A stretch of DNA of 64,000 nucleotides. It comes from Ottelia alismoides. Lineage: Eukaryota > Streptophyta > Magnoliopsida > Alismatales > Hydrocharitaceae. Location of the stretch: assembly GCA_037367405.1 (NCBI GenBank), contig JAZKJV010002314.1, positions 1 through 64,000 on the forward strand, read 5' to 3'. Under the pieces are notes generated by a model. That model made no database searches. It was given only the letters and a program-made list of their open reading frames with translations, and was not told where the DNA came from. Numbering within the stretch: position 1 is the stretch's first letter; each line of letters begins with the position of its first letter. A program made the translations under genes and the position numbers. Below, piece after piece: positions 1-9,564 of the stretch.

Positions 1-310
1 TAGAGCAAGTAGAATGGACCATATTTGGTCAGAAATGTGCATGACAAACGGTATTGACATATCCGAGTTGTCTTTTGAGTCCACTTTCGAGTCAATAGTC
101 AGTGTCTGAAGCCTTTTCTTAATCATGACCCGTAGACCATTGATGTTTCCCAGATTCATTTTGTATGAGATGTGTTGATTTTTATTCTCATCTTTTGCAT
201 TTCATACATGATTTACACTTCCGTTTGCCTCTTTGTATATCCGTGTTTTCTATTTTATTCCTTTATTCACCCATTCTGTTTAACACATCATGACTCTCTT
301 AGGATTCTTG

Positions 311-785
311 CTACACGTAGGACATGCTTTATCCTAAATATTGGGGGTGTTGAACCTGTGTTGTTCATATTTCTTATGTTCTATTACCTTTGCTTTGTTG
401 CCTATACTCAGGGAAATCCGACCCTAAGTATAGTGGAGGTAATATCTGTTTTACATTTCTTTGATTGTTCCCTTACTTGTCCCTCAACTGTCGGTATTCT
501 TTTCTATACTTAGGTATCTTTTACCCTAAGTATAGAGCCACAAGTCGAGTCACTGATTTCATGTACATTCGCTTCCTCAATTTTCCCTTTTGTACATTCT
601 TCTATACTAGGATTACTTGATCCTAAGTATAGGAGGGGATCACTGACTTCTATTCAATTCATTCTTTCATTCTTTGAGTCGTTGTAGCATATGATTCTTT
701 TCACTTTCTATACTTAGCACGAGTTATGTCTTCCTTTGTCGCTCTTTAACACTATGAGAACATAGTTCAAGCTAAGTATAGGGGG
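311..785 (+). repeat. Stem-loop array with polypurine-tract-like ends, element C
   Basis: Five inverted repeats follow one another at about 311-347, 402-433, 504-535, 602-632 and 708-785. Typical arms are CTATACTTAG and CTAAGTATAG, and most are followed at once by a purine run such as GTGGAGG, GAGGGG or GGGGG. The last is longer, with a loop of about 50 nt. The 3' arm plus purine run copies the sequence that lies next to the 3' LTR in elements A and E. The first copy is the most decayed. Confidence 0.85.
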
Positions 786-839
786 TGTCGTACATTTTGT
801 ATATATACTTTAGCCATAACTCGTACTATGGGGTTAATA

Positions 840-1560
840 ATATGGCTATTATTTATAAAATTGGAATAAAAATGTTTTGAAAATTGTTTGCAAAAATGCG
901 TGTAAAATTCTTTTGTAAAAATATTTGCAAAACGTTTTGTAAAAATATTTTTATAATTTTTGCAAAATTATCTTTGTACATTTTTTTGTAAAATGTTTAA
1001 AAATATTTTGTTTGTAAAATGGCAAATTATTTTTGTATAAAAATTATATATATACTGTACAGATGTTTGTAAAATATGTGAAAATAAAATGTTTGCAGAA
1101 ACCTTTCTGAAAAACAACTTGTAAAATGATTAGTAAAATTGCTTGTAAAACTAGTTTTGAAAAAGGTTACGTAATTGGTTTGTAATTTTTTTGTAAAATA
1201 TTTTGTCACATGGGTTATAAATTACTGGTATGTAAATTATCTGTATATATCTATTGAAAAAACTTTGTAAATAAAATCTATACTTATTTGTAAACTTTTT
1301 ATATAAAATTTTCGTATATAAAATCCTTTAATTTGTAGATAAAACCCACTATATAAAACTTGTAAATAAAACCCTTGTAAATATGCACAATGCTTTGCAA
1401 GTGATTGTAAGAACTTTCTTTCTTTTCTTTCTTATTGAAAATACTTAAAATTTTGAAAAAAAACTAAAAATTACATAAAAATTTGCAAAAATTCTTTGAA
1501 AACTTGTAAAAAAGATTTTGTCTCTTATTTTCTTTTCTTATCAAAAGTTTTTGTAAATAC
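840..1560 (+). repeat. Degenerate TTTGTAAA-rich tract, element C
   Basis: About 720 bp of A/T-rich sequence has roughly 17 occurrences of TGTAAA or TGTATA words, mostly as TTTGTAAA, at irregular spacing. It is not a clean tandem array. Element E has a matching tract in the same relative place (about 40680-41680 on the minus strand, as TTTGCAAA and TTGTGTAAA). No protein-coding potential is seen. Confidence 0.6.
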
Positions 1561-4178
1561 CTTTATTTGCATGTGCATGTACATTTTTCAGAATCATTGT
1601 TGACATTTAAACTAGTCTGGAATAAAATTGAAGAGTGGAGTTTGGTTAAGATCTTAATCCACTTAGCTTCAGAGGAACATTATAGGATGTGGAGTTGAGA
1701 TTTTTCAAGTCCTAGCGACTTAATTCTTTGAGTCCACAACGCTATGTCCGCTTGTCATCTTGATTGGTCTAAGTAGAATATTTCGAGGCATGCATGACCC
1801 TTACAGACAGTGGCTTGACTTGGACACGTACTTTACACGTAGCTCTTCATGGATGACGTGGTGAAGGGGTAGAATCCTTTGGCTTGGGTAGTACACAGGT
1901 GTGTTAAAACTAGTGGAACCACTCGCCCTCATCAAGGGAGAGATGTGCATCTCAACTTGGTCTAATAGCAATGAGGTCTAATGAAATGATGCTGTGGGGT
2001 TGCGATAATTCTTCATAAGAGGGATAGTCTACTAGTTCAAGAAGAGAAACTCCTTATGTATATGTTGCACCTTGTTGGTATGTTGTATATATTTAAAAAA
2101 AATGCAAAAACTCCAAAAAAAGGGGATATGCCTGATTGAAAATAAAATGCAAGCCAGAGTGTATGTAGTGGAATAAGCAAAACTTATGTGATACACTGTC
2201 TCATCCCATGGAAGCTTGCAGCTGGAGACTTGGCTACACTGGTCAAGCTCCAAGGGATACGTGGCTACACTGGTGATGAATCTGTGATTCATCAGTATAA
2301 AAGTTGAAAATAGAGCTTTGTTTCCAAGTAATTAGCTGCATTTCGTCACTTATATTGCATAATTAGCATTCATGCATGCATAAATAATATCTGCATTTTA
2401 GCATTCATATTTGCATTAAATAAGAAGGCCAATTCACTTGTAAAAATCACCTGTAAATACCATATTTGTATCTATTTTGTATTAACTCCAAATCCAATAA
2501 AATCAACTCTATAGTGTACATATTACTAACACTAATTAAGAAAAATATCAAAAAATAGTAACTTGTAATATTGACCAATAAAACCCGAGTCCAAGTTTGA
2601 AACTAGGAGCCTTAAAATGTGCATATCTCTCTCATACAACATCCGATTTAGATCTACTCACTTTTAAAGTAATATACATTCAAAGACATTCAAAACAAGA
2701 TCAATTTCATTAAAATCGAAGATCATATGTGAAACTTGGGTTTTGGGCCCTATTGTATATTGTACATATTAACCTTTGTGCCCATGTATTTTATCCTTTT
2801 ATTTTCTTAATTATTAAAAATAAAAAATAGATTAAGTTGTAAATATTCTTTTCATATTTTCTCTATTTTTATTTTTATTTTTCTTTTATTTAAAAAATAT
2901 CAAAAATTACAAAAGATAAAAATGCGGTATTTTATACCTATAAGATACCACCCAAAAATAGACTTTGTACATATGACTTCCTTTGATTTTTGGTCCTTCA
3001 CAAAAGTTGTAGATCTCGTTGAGACGAGGAACTTTCATGTTGATGACTTTTTGATTTAACACCTTTGTTATTTCTTTTTTATTTTTCTTTTCTTTTAATT
3101 TTTGTATTTTCCGGGAGCGACACGTGGCAGCTCCTGGAGCCACACGTGTCACCCCATTTTTTATTATTTTCGGAATTTTATTTATTTATTTATTGCCATT
3201 ATTATTTAATTATTTTTTATTTACAATTATTCATTTTTTTAATTTTTTTAAATTTATATCACCTTTATTTTCTCTTCATTATTTTTAGAAGCCTACTTTA
3301 TTACTTTTTATTATTACTTTATTTATTTCCCTTTTACCTCTTCTCCCTTTACTTGTCCTCCACTCCAAGTCACCAACTTCCTATTTCATCTAGTTTCTCC
3401 ACTTCTTTTCCAACTCCCTCCTCCTCCTTTTTATTCTCTTCCCCTCCATCATTTATCATCATCCGCCGATTCAAGAGAAGAGAGGTGGAGCCCCTTTAAC
3501 CTATAGGTGACAGCTGAAGGAGACAAGTTGAGCGACGACAACCTTTCAGGCGAGTGATGAATCTGTGATTCATCACATCAAAAGTAAAAAATAGAGCCTT
3601 GTTCCCGAGAAAATAGAGGCATATTTCCTTTTATCTTGCATAAATAACACTCATGCATACATCCATAATTCATGCATTTTAGCAGCTCATCTGCATTTAA
3701 ATAAGAAGCCAAAAATCCCCTGTAAAATACATCTTCATCAAAATAACTCCTTCTCTATAATACATGTATATACTCCTTAATAATATAGGGAAGAATGCCA
3801 AAAATCACCCTTGTAAAATAGCCAAATATCCTGAGAACCCTTGTACATTAAAACACACATAAAGCCCGCATACAAACCCCTACTTAGGTCGACTCACTCT
3901 TAGAATATTACATATTAAAAGACCTTTAAAATGAGACTAATTTCATTGCAATTGGAGCTTGTATGAGAAACTTGGGTTTTTGGGTCATTTTGTATACTAC
4001 ATATGTACATTTATGTATCCTTGTATTTATGTACCATATTTGACCTTATCTCCGTCTTTGGTCAACATGAAACTTGTAGATCTCATCAAGATCTACAACT
4101 TTCATGTTTTGAGTTTTTCCAAATTCGGCTTCCTCTTCGATCTACACGCATTTTCCCCTCCAGCCATTCACAACAGGC

Positions 4179-4509
4179 CACGTGGCGCCCTCTGATTGCG
4201 CCACGCGGCCCGCTGCCCTTCGCCTCGTCCGCCCGCGCCCTCCACCGTTGGATCGCGCTTCAGATCCAACGGTCCAGGCCCTTCCACGCTCTTAACCACC
4301 TCCCAGCCACCCGATCCGCTCCACACTTCATCTCCACCGTCCCTTAGCGCCGCGCTCTCAGCCTTCCACGTGGCGGCATCTACGCCGCTCGATCGCGCCC
4401 CCGATCCTCTCATCACAGCCGCCCATCTTCCAGCGAGTCTCGACCCTCAGATCAACTCCACCCTTTCATCTGAACCATCCGCTCGCGCCTCGCCACAACG
4501 CGCCACGTG
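4179..4509 (+). promoter_or_regulatory. Three G-box/ABRE-like motifs upstream of the element A TATA box
   Basis: CACGTG occurs at 4179-4184, 4367-4372 and 4504-4509, each in the context CCACGTGGCG. This is the core recognised by plant bZIP factors in ABA-responsive and G-box promoters. All three lie 340-670 bp upstream of the TATA box, in what should be U3. The same sites occur in the 3' LTR 9205 bp further on. Function is inferred from motif knowledge only. Confidence 0.5.
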
Positions 4510-4573
4510 GCGCTCTCATAACCCCTCATCTGGGCATCCCAGATCTAATCATAACCGCTCGCTACGCGCTGAT

Positions 4574-4607
4574 CTCCACCGTTGGATCACAAGATCCAAC
4601 GGTGGAG
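4574..4607 (+). repeat. Perfect 15-bp inverted repeat in the LTR of element A
   Basis: Arms at 4574-4588 (CTCCACCGTTGGATC) and 4593-4607 are exact reverse complements with the 4-nt loop ACAA. Three similar perfect repeats with GATC at the inner end lie in the same island: 4245-4254/4263-4272, 5657-5667/5670-5680 and 5781-5790/5797-5806. All four recur in the 3' LTR. Confidence 0.85.
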
Positions 4608-4846
4608 ACTTCGTCTCCTACCTCGGGTGCCCCCTCTCTCCCACGATCTCTGCCTTGCGGGAGGGGCACCCCCTTCCTATTCTTGGAAGCGCTCCCTCCA
4701 CCCTCGCCGGCCGCTGACCTCCCCACGACACACCCCACTCATCCCTCTCCCTCGCCAGCTCCCTCAAACACCACCATCTCCGCCACACTCGCCCCACGAC
4801 AGCCACCAACTTCGCCACTCACCCAGCCAGACCACCTCCTTCTCCC

Positions 4847-4854
4847 TATAAATA
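4847..4854 (+). promoter_or_regulatory. TATA box of element A 5' LTR
   Basis: TATAAATA lies in a C-rich context. Transcription would start about 30 bp downstream, near 4880, which sets the U3/R boundary. The homologous box is TATAAATA in both LTRs of element E, in a matching position relative to the predicted intron. An identical copy lies at 14052-14059 in the 3' LTR. Confidence 0.75.
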
Positions 4855-5093
4855 CCCAGCCACCGGCACCGTTCACCCCCATCCGCCACTCTAGAGAGAT
4901 CCCTCGAGCTCCAAGCTTCCTATTGGTGACAGCAATTGGCTGGTTTGTCGAGCGACGACAGAGCTTCTTCTCCGGCGAGATCCTCGGCCCACCGCCGTGT
5001 CGCAGCCACTCCTCCGAGCAGCTGCTAGAGCTCGGGACCTTACCGACCCCTTGAGCGACGACCTGGAGCTCAAAGCTGAGCCCCAAACCCCAG

Positions 5094-5399
5094 GTAACCC
5101 CCTCCATTCCTCCTCCGATCTTGTTCTTATTTTCCCTTTATCTTCTCCGCTTTTATTCGTCGTCATCAGCCATCTTCGCACCTCCTCAACAATCCGACGA
5201 GCTTCGCGATGAAGCTCTGATTCTCGCTGGCATCTCTACACTTTCTGATACCCTATTTCACCAGCCATCGACCTGCAGCTCCGCCACCTGGCCGGAGCCC
5301 AGTCACCCGACCATTTCCCCTTGCCTCAGGCCTCGCTGATTACGCCACCCTCTTCCACGATCACCTGCACGCCTCGGCTATACTTCTAACCTTTTGCAG
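5094..5399 (+). other. Predicted intron inside the LTR leader of element A
   Basis: A donor CAG|GTAACC at 5093/5094 and an acceptor CTTTTGCAG|GT at 5399/5400 bound 306 bp, starting 246 bp after the TATA box. The acceptor follows a pyrimidine-rich stretch. Similar donor-acceptor pairs occur in the same place in LTRs B (16422-16725), C (20207-20520) and E (minus strand, 37405-37775 and 52963-53334). The 3' LTR of A carries the same interval at 14299-14604. Splicing is predicted, not shown. Confidence 0.5.
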
Positions 5400-7085
5400 G
5401 TACTCAATTCATCATTGGCCGGAGCCTCGTCGGAGCTCTCCTCGAGCTTCATCGACTCCGAGCTCCAGCCCTCCTCCAGGGATCCAGAGACCACCGGAGG
5501 CTTCGCCTTTCACTTCCGCTTCTTCCGAGCAAGGTGGGAGCTGACGAAGCTCATCACCGGAGCTTGGCAACCGAGGCGGAGCTTGGCTGCCTTCACCGGA
5601 GCGCAGCCCTCTCCTCCGCAGGCGGCGGAGGATCGTTAGAGAAGAAGGAGCAGCAACCGTTCGATCATCTGATCGAACGGTACTCGCCTCGCCACGCGTC
5701 CCTTCGCCGCCCTCATCCTCGACCGTTGATCACCCCTCGGATCGAACGGTACTTGCCTCGCCACGCGTCTTCATCGACATCCCTTGGATCCATCTTGATC
5801 CAAGGGCCTTCAGGCCGCCACGTCGCCCTTATCCGAGCCTTGGCCCCCAAGCCTAGGCTCGGGTGACCCGAAGCTGCCCCGAGGCTAGTCCGAACCTCCA
5901 AAAGGACCCGAGCCTTACTCCGAGCCTCCGACGCCCTCCGAACCTAGGTCCCCCCACGTGAGGAGCACGTGCGACCTGGGTTATTTGCACCGACGCCCCT
6001 GGAGCTTTCAGAAATTACGAAAAGGTCCCTGTGAAGCAGACACCACGTGAGGAGCACGTGTCTTGTGGAAAAATTGCATAGAAGTCCTGCATACTATCGG
6101 TAATTGCATTTTAGTCCCTGTCAGCACGTTTACTTATTGAAATTTTATTTTCCAGTATTGCATTTACACCCTTGTGTTTGCACGTGTCCATAGCATGCAT
6201 TTTTCATCATTTTGAAATTCTAAAAATTGCAAGTTGTTGAGAATTTTGTCCTCTACCTGTTAGTACACGTGTTTGATTTTTGTTGGTATGCTTGAATTAT
6301 TAATAAATTAATTGGTTCATTTGTGTCATATTTTGCCCAGTAATGCCTTTTGATTTTTAATTAAATATCAGTGCCTTCAAAAATCACCAAAAATTCACAG
6401 TAGCTTAAGGACATTATTTTCAACACTCCATAAAAATTTCATATCATTTGCACGCATAACGAGGCCTCAATAAATAGTTTAGTGATTTTCTTTAATTAAT
6501 TTTAATTAATTCATTTCACAGTGAATTTTAGATCTGTTAATTTTCCTAGGTCCCTGATCATTAGACCTTACTAGGATAATTTTAGTTCTTGGAAAAATTG
6601 TGATTTGATATTTATTAAAAATTAAACACTGAAAATCACTCTGTCTGTTTATTTAATTCACAGAAAAATTATTTTGAGTCGAAAAATTCCAAAAAAATTA
6701 GTGTAGGTCATTATCATCATAAATAACCATCTGGCCAATTTTCATTATTTTTGGACTTCGTTTGATGCTCCAATTAAAGTTAAAGTTAAATTGGCTGAGA
6801 TTTGTCTGCATATGTCTGCATAAGAAATAAAAAGACCAAAAAAAAATTGACCCTCGAACATCAACACTTGAAAATTGCTGTGATCCACCTAAGGAGACAG
6901 TTGCCTCCCTGAGATCGACCTTGGACTCCACCAAGTAAAAAAATATCACCGCTTAAAATTGACCAAAATCTGACTTAAGTGGTTTTTGATCAACCTCTCG
7001 TATCCGACTGCAACGAACACTTAAAATTAATTTGGACCATTAATTTGCCCGAATTAACTAAGGGTGCGGGGAGCGTTTATCAAAA

Positions 7086-7102
7086 TGGCGCCGTTGCCGG
7101 GG
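7086..7102 (+). other. Primer-binding site of element A, tRNA-Asp type
   Basis: TGGCGCCGTTGCCGGGG follows the LTR end by 3 nt. It is complementary to the 3' end of plant tRNA-Asp(GTC) including CCA, with no mismatch. A tRNA-Asp primer is typical of the Athila lineage of Ty3/gypsy elements. Confidence 0.92.
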
Positions 7103-8506
7103 AGGCACGGCTTAGGTTAATTGTAGCATATTTTTGAAGTGTTTGATTTCTAATCCCCGGGTAGTCTGACCCCCGGTTTTTCTTGTAATTATTTCTCTTA
7201 TTTGTTTTCTTTTTGCTTTATTTTTGTGTCACTCTCTGACCTCTATTTCATTTTTTGTGCGAGGACCGCGAGGAGTCGGCGACGCTTCAAGGACTTAGCA
7301 TTTAAAGTGTGTTGAGAGAAAGAGAGGCATTGTACTTTTTATTTTATTTTTCTTTTGCATTATTTCCAGCGGTTCCCGTTTGGGAGCTCGCGCGTGTAAA
7401 TATAGTGGAAACCGTGTCCCGTGTGCTGTGTGGGTGATTGGTAATTTAGCTTGCACTAGCGGCTCCTCGAGCCAATCTAGGACTTGTTTGTGCTCGTAAT
7501 CAATAGGACCACACATTACACTTAAAAGACGCACCTAGACCGCAGGACTTAGTTCAAATTAAACTGTTCTTCACGCTAATAGAACTGCCTGTCTAGGAGC
7601 GGCTTTCATCGCTTGCATTTGCATGTAGAGTAAAGTTTTCAATTCTGTATAGCATCCTGCATCAAAAAGCGAAGGATCACTGTAAGTATTCTCTACTCAG
7701 CATACGCATCATCGATTTCAACTTGCATCGGCTTTTCTCGATTTCCCTCTCTGATTTTCTCACTTAATTTAAAAAGGAAATTGGGACTGTCCGATAGGCG
7801 TGATTTGTGGTGATTAATTACAGTGATAACCTAACTTTAAAACCGGGACTGCTAACAGTATTGACCATAAAAAGGGAATAAAAGCTGAAAATTGTTTGCG
7901 GGAGACTAATCCCCGACCTTGTTTTCAGGCTGAGTGAGGGTACCTGAGTGTGTGTGAACACCCTAAGGTAGAGCCCAAATCCCCGTCTTCCATATCACGT
8001 TCTAACTGATCCTAGCAAATATCACGAGCCGGATATTTTCAGATTCTTTGACTAGTACCAAGTAGCCTCCGCCTGTCTCAGGTAGATAGGGGTGAAATTG
8101 CGGTACTTCGCGACAAGCTGCCAGTAACCCCCCGCGGTGAAGTTCCGGCCTTGTCAGCCTCCGCCTGCTTGCAGGTAGATAGGGGCGTGGTCACTGAATC
8201 CATCGGCTTGGGATAGGAGCAAAGAAAGGAAGGAGCGGCGGTATCTTAGACGACAGGATAAACAGGGAAGACGCATCCGGCTCTGAGCCGACTTCCCTTT
8301 AGGCCACGTAATCCTTGCTATCTTGCTTGAAAACCACACTTAAAATTTACAAGATTAATTGGACTCGGTTTCGGGTCCTTCACCGTGTTGAGTGTGAACT
8401 CGGGGTTTTGCTCTTGCGTTTGTCTTTGTGTCTGTCGTGTGTGTTATCCTGTGTAATTGCACATTTTCTACCTCAATCTTCTTGCATTCATCATTTCCTC
8501 CTCAAG
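7103..8506 (+). other. Untranslated leader of element A
   Basis: About 1.4 kb with no convincing coding frame. It holds a duplicated motif at 8064-8094 and 8156-8187 (AGCCTCCGCCTG, then CAGGTAGATAGGGG). It also holds the words TTCTTCACGCTAATAG (about 7570), which recur in the leader of element E (about 50205, minus strand), supporting common ancestry. It likely carries packaging and translation-control sequences, but none can be identified from sequence alone. Confidence 0.6.
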
Positions 8507-8851
8507 ATGTCGGGATATTGGTCCCCATACCCCGTGACCTCTGGTCACTCCTCCTCGACCATATACTGTTCATCTTCGCTTTCTCCTCCGCCATCCACGG
8601 GAGACCCTTACCCGTGGCCGGCTCCTCCTCAACCCGATCTTGAAGTCAAAACTCCGACTGACTTCTCCACTTCTTCGTATTTCTCACCTACTCCATATTC
8701 TGACATTCCGGATCCACTTCCATCTTGGGCTGACTGTCCTTATTCTCGAGAGCTTGCAGGAATTAAAGAATCAAATGAGAGCAAGCCACGGCTGAGACAG
8801 ATGATTGGCAGAATTATATGCCCACGTTTACTTCATTCTCACCTCAAGTAG
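8507..8851 (+). CDS. Element A, N-terminal Gag-like ORF, unrecognised
   Basis: I place the start at ATG 8507 (protein begins MSGYWSPYPVTSG), the first ATG after the leader that opens a biased reading frame; the frame is open further upstream from 8315 but that part is leader-like. The product of 114 residues is rich in serine, proline and tyrosine. Its last part is probably out of frame, since the next coding block is open from 8779 in the -1 frame and continues the same composition. I see no frameshift-prone heptamer in the overlap 8779-8851, so a small indel that broke one longer ORF is the simpler reading. No domain is recognised. By position it corresponds to the start of Gag. Confidence 0.5.
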   Translation: MSGYWSPYPVTSGHSSSTIYCSSSLSPPPSTGDPYPWPAPPQPDLEVKTPTDFSTSSYFSPTPYSDIPDPLPSWADCPYSRELAGIKESNESKPRLRQMIGRIICPRLLHSHLK

Positions 8852-9564
8852 GGACCATACAACAATTTACATATACACCTCCCGACTTGACCTTAGGGCA
8901 TCATTTGATCGATCAAACAACCCAAATTGAGGGGCCTGAATATCATGATTTTCCAGACTTGATTGACTTTAGTGACCAAGCCTCCATTAACCAGCCTTCA
9001 TTCGGAGAGCCTATACATTCACAGGAGTGGACTGATGAGCTAGACTTACTAGTCCCTCGTTCATTGCCTCCATCATATGAGGCTCTGACCAATATCTGCC
9101 ATTCGGATGATCCATACTCGACCCAGGAATACATGCCAGAGTATAGGTATGTTGAGTATGAGACCTCAACATCTCAGCAGTCTCCTCCAATTGAGCAGAA
9201 CTCTCCCATGAATTGTCATGAGAATTTTGTGGAGGATGACATTTCTAGACTTATTGAGAAAAGTGAATCATTCGGTAATGAGTTGAGAAATGTCATGGAA
9301 ATATTGAACTCAATTTCTGCCAGCTTGAGAATGAAAGTGGAAAAGGATATGAGTAATTTTGAGGTTGAAAGTCAAGCAAACATTAGGGAACCCACACTGT
9401 CTGTACAGCTGGAGTCCATTCTATCTCCCTCTTCTACTAACCACTTGCCCTCCAATCCAGAGTCCGATCATTCATCTATCCAAAATACCAAAAAAATTGA
9501 AAAACCAAAAAAACACATAAAAATTGAAAATGAAAATGACATAAAAAATTGGATCCTGCCCTAA
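8818..9564 (+). CDS. Element A, acidic Gag-like ORF, no recognised domain
   Basis: The frame is open from 8779; 8818 is its first ATG, giving 248 residues. The protein is acidic and rich in aspartate, glutamate, serine and proline. It has the short motif PPSYEAL near residue 84, a likely helical stretch about residues 141-182 with regular leucine, isoleucine and methionine, and a lysine-rich tail encoded by A runs. The standard retrotransposon Gag domain and a CCHC zinc knuckle, expected in an autonomous Athila Gag, are not visible. It ends at TAA 9562-9564, just beyond AAAAAAT (9543-9549), and the next frame opens at 9540. By position it is a reduced or divergent Gag; the function is unknown. 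Confidence 0.55.
   Translation: MPTFTSFSPQVGTIQQFTYTPPDLTLGHHLIDQTTQIEGPEYHDFPDLIDFSDQASINQPSFGEPIHSQEWTDELDLLVPRSLPPSYEALTNICHSDDPYSTQEYMPEYRYVEYETSTSQQSPPIEQNSPMNCHENFVEDDISRLIEKSESFGNELRNVMEILNSISASLRMKVEKDMSNFEVESQANIREPTLSVQLESILSPSSTNHLPSNPESDHSSIQNTKKIEKPKKHIKIENENDIKNWILP

Larger units (their letters stand above)
1..2273 (+). mobile_element. Element C, 3' internal region, first part (Athila-like, non-coding)
   Basis: This is the 3' non-coding part of a plus-strand Ty3/gypsy element; its coding part lies left of the window. In order it holds a stem-loop array (311-785), an A/T-rich stretch full of TTTGTAAA-like words (about 840-1560), and a block (about 1600-2273) that also occurs in element A (11690-12320) and, reversed, in elements E and D. 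The block ends at the second of two CTACACTGG motifs, where solo LTR B was inserted. No ORF here resembles a known protein. The 113-residue open frame at 172-513 runs through the stem-loop array and is not taken as a gene. Confidence 0.8.
3555..7082 (+). repeat. 5' LTR of element A
   Basis: This 3528-bp LTR is an exact-length match to 12760-16287 (offset 9205). It begins with a 21-bp palindrome: arms TGATGAATC/GATTCATCA around TGT. It then has an A/T-rich part, a GC-rich island (about 4140-5960) containing the TATA box, a predicted intron and several GATC-cored inverted repeats, and an A/T-rich 3' part ending TATCA, four bases before the primer site. Long open frames in the GC-rich island occur on both strands and match no protein known to me. 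Confidence 0.95.

Noticed and set aside
311..785. CRISPR-like array of spaced repeats
   Set aside because: The units are diverged inverted repeats of varying length in a plant retrotransposon, not identical direct repeats with unique spacers.
3065..3499. 144-residue hydrophobic frame that looks like a membrane protein
   Set aside because: It lies in T-rich sequence of solo LTR B; the hydrophobicity comes from TTT and ATT codons of an A/T-rich tract.
4196..5866. Several open frames of 70-173 codons in the GC-rich part of the element A LTR (repeated at 13401-15071)
   Set aside because: They overlap on both strands and in several frames, match no family, and span the predicted promoter and intron. 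High GC lowers stop frequency, and identity of the two LTRs explains their duplication.
8779..8851. A second programmed frameshift between the first two ORFs of element A
   Set aside because: No X XXY YYZ heptamer lies in the overlap; a simple indel explains the frame change.
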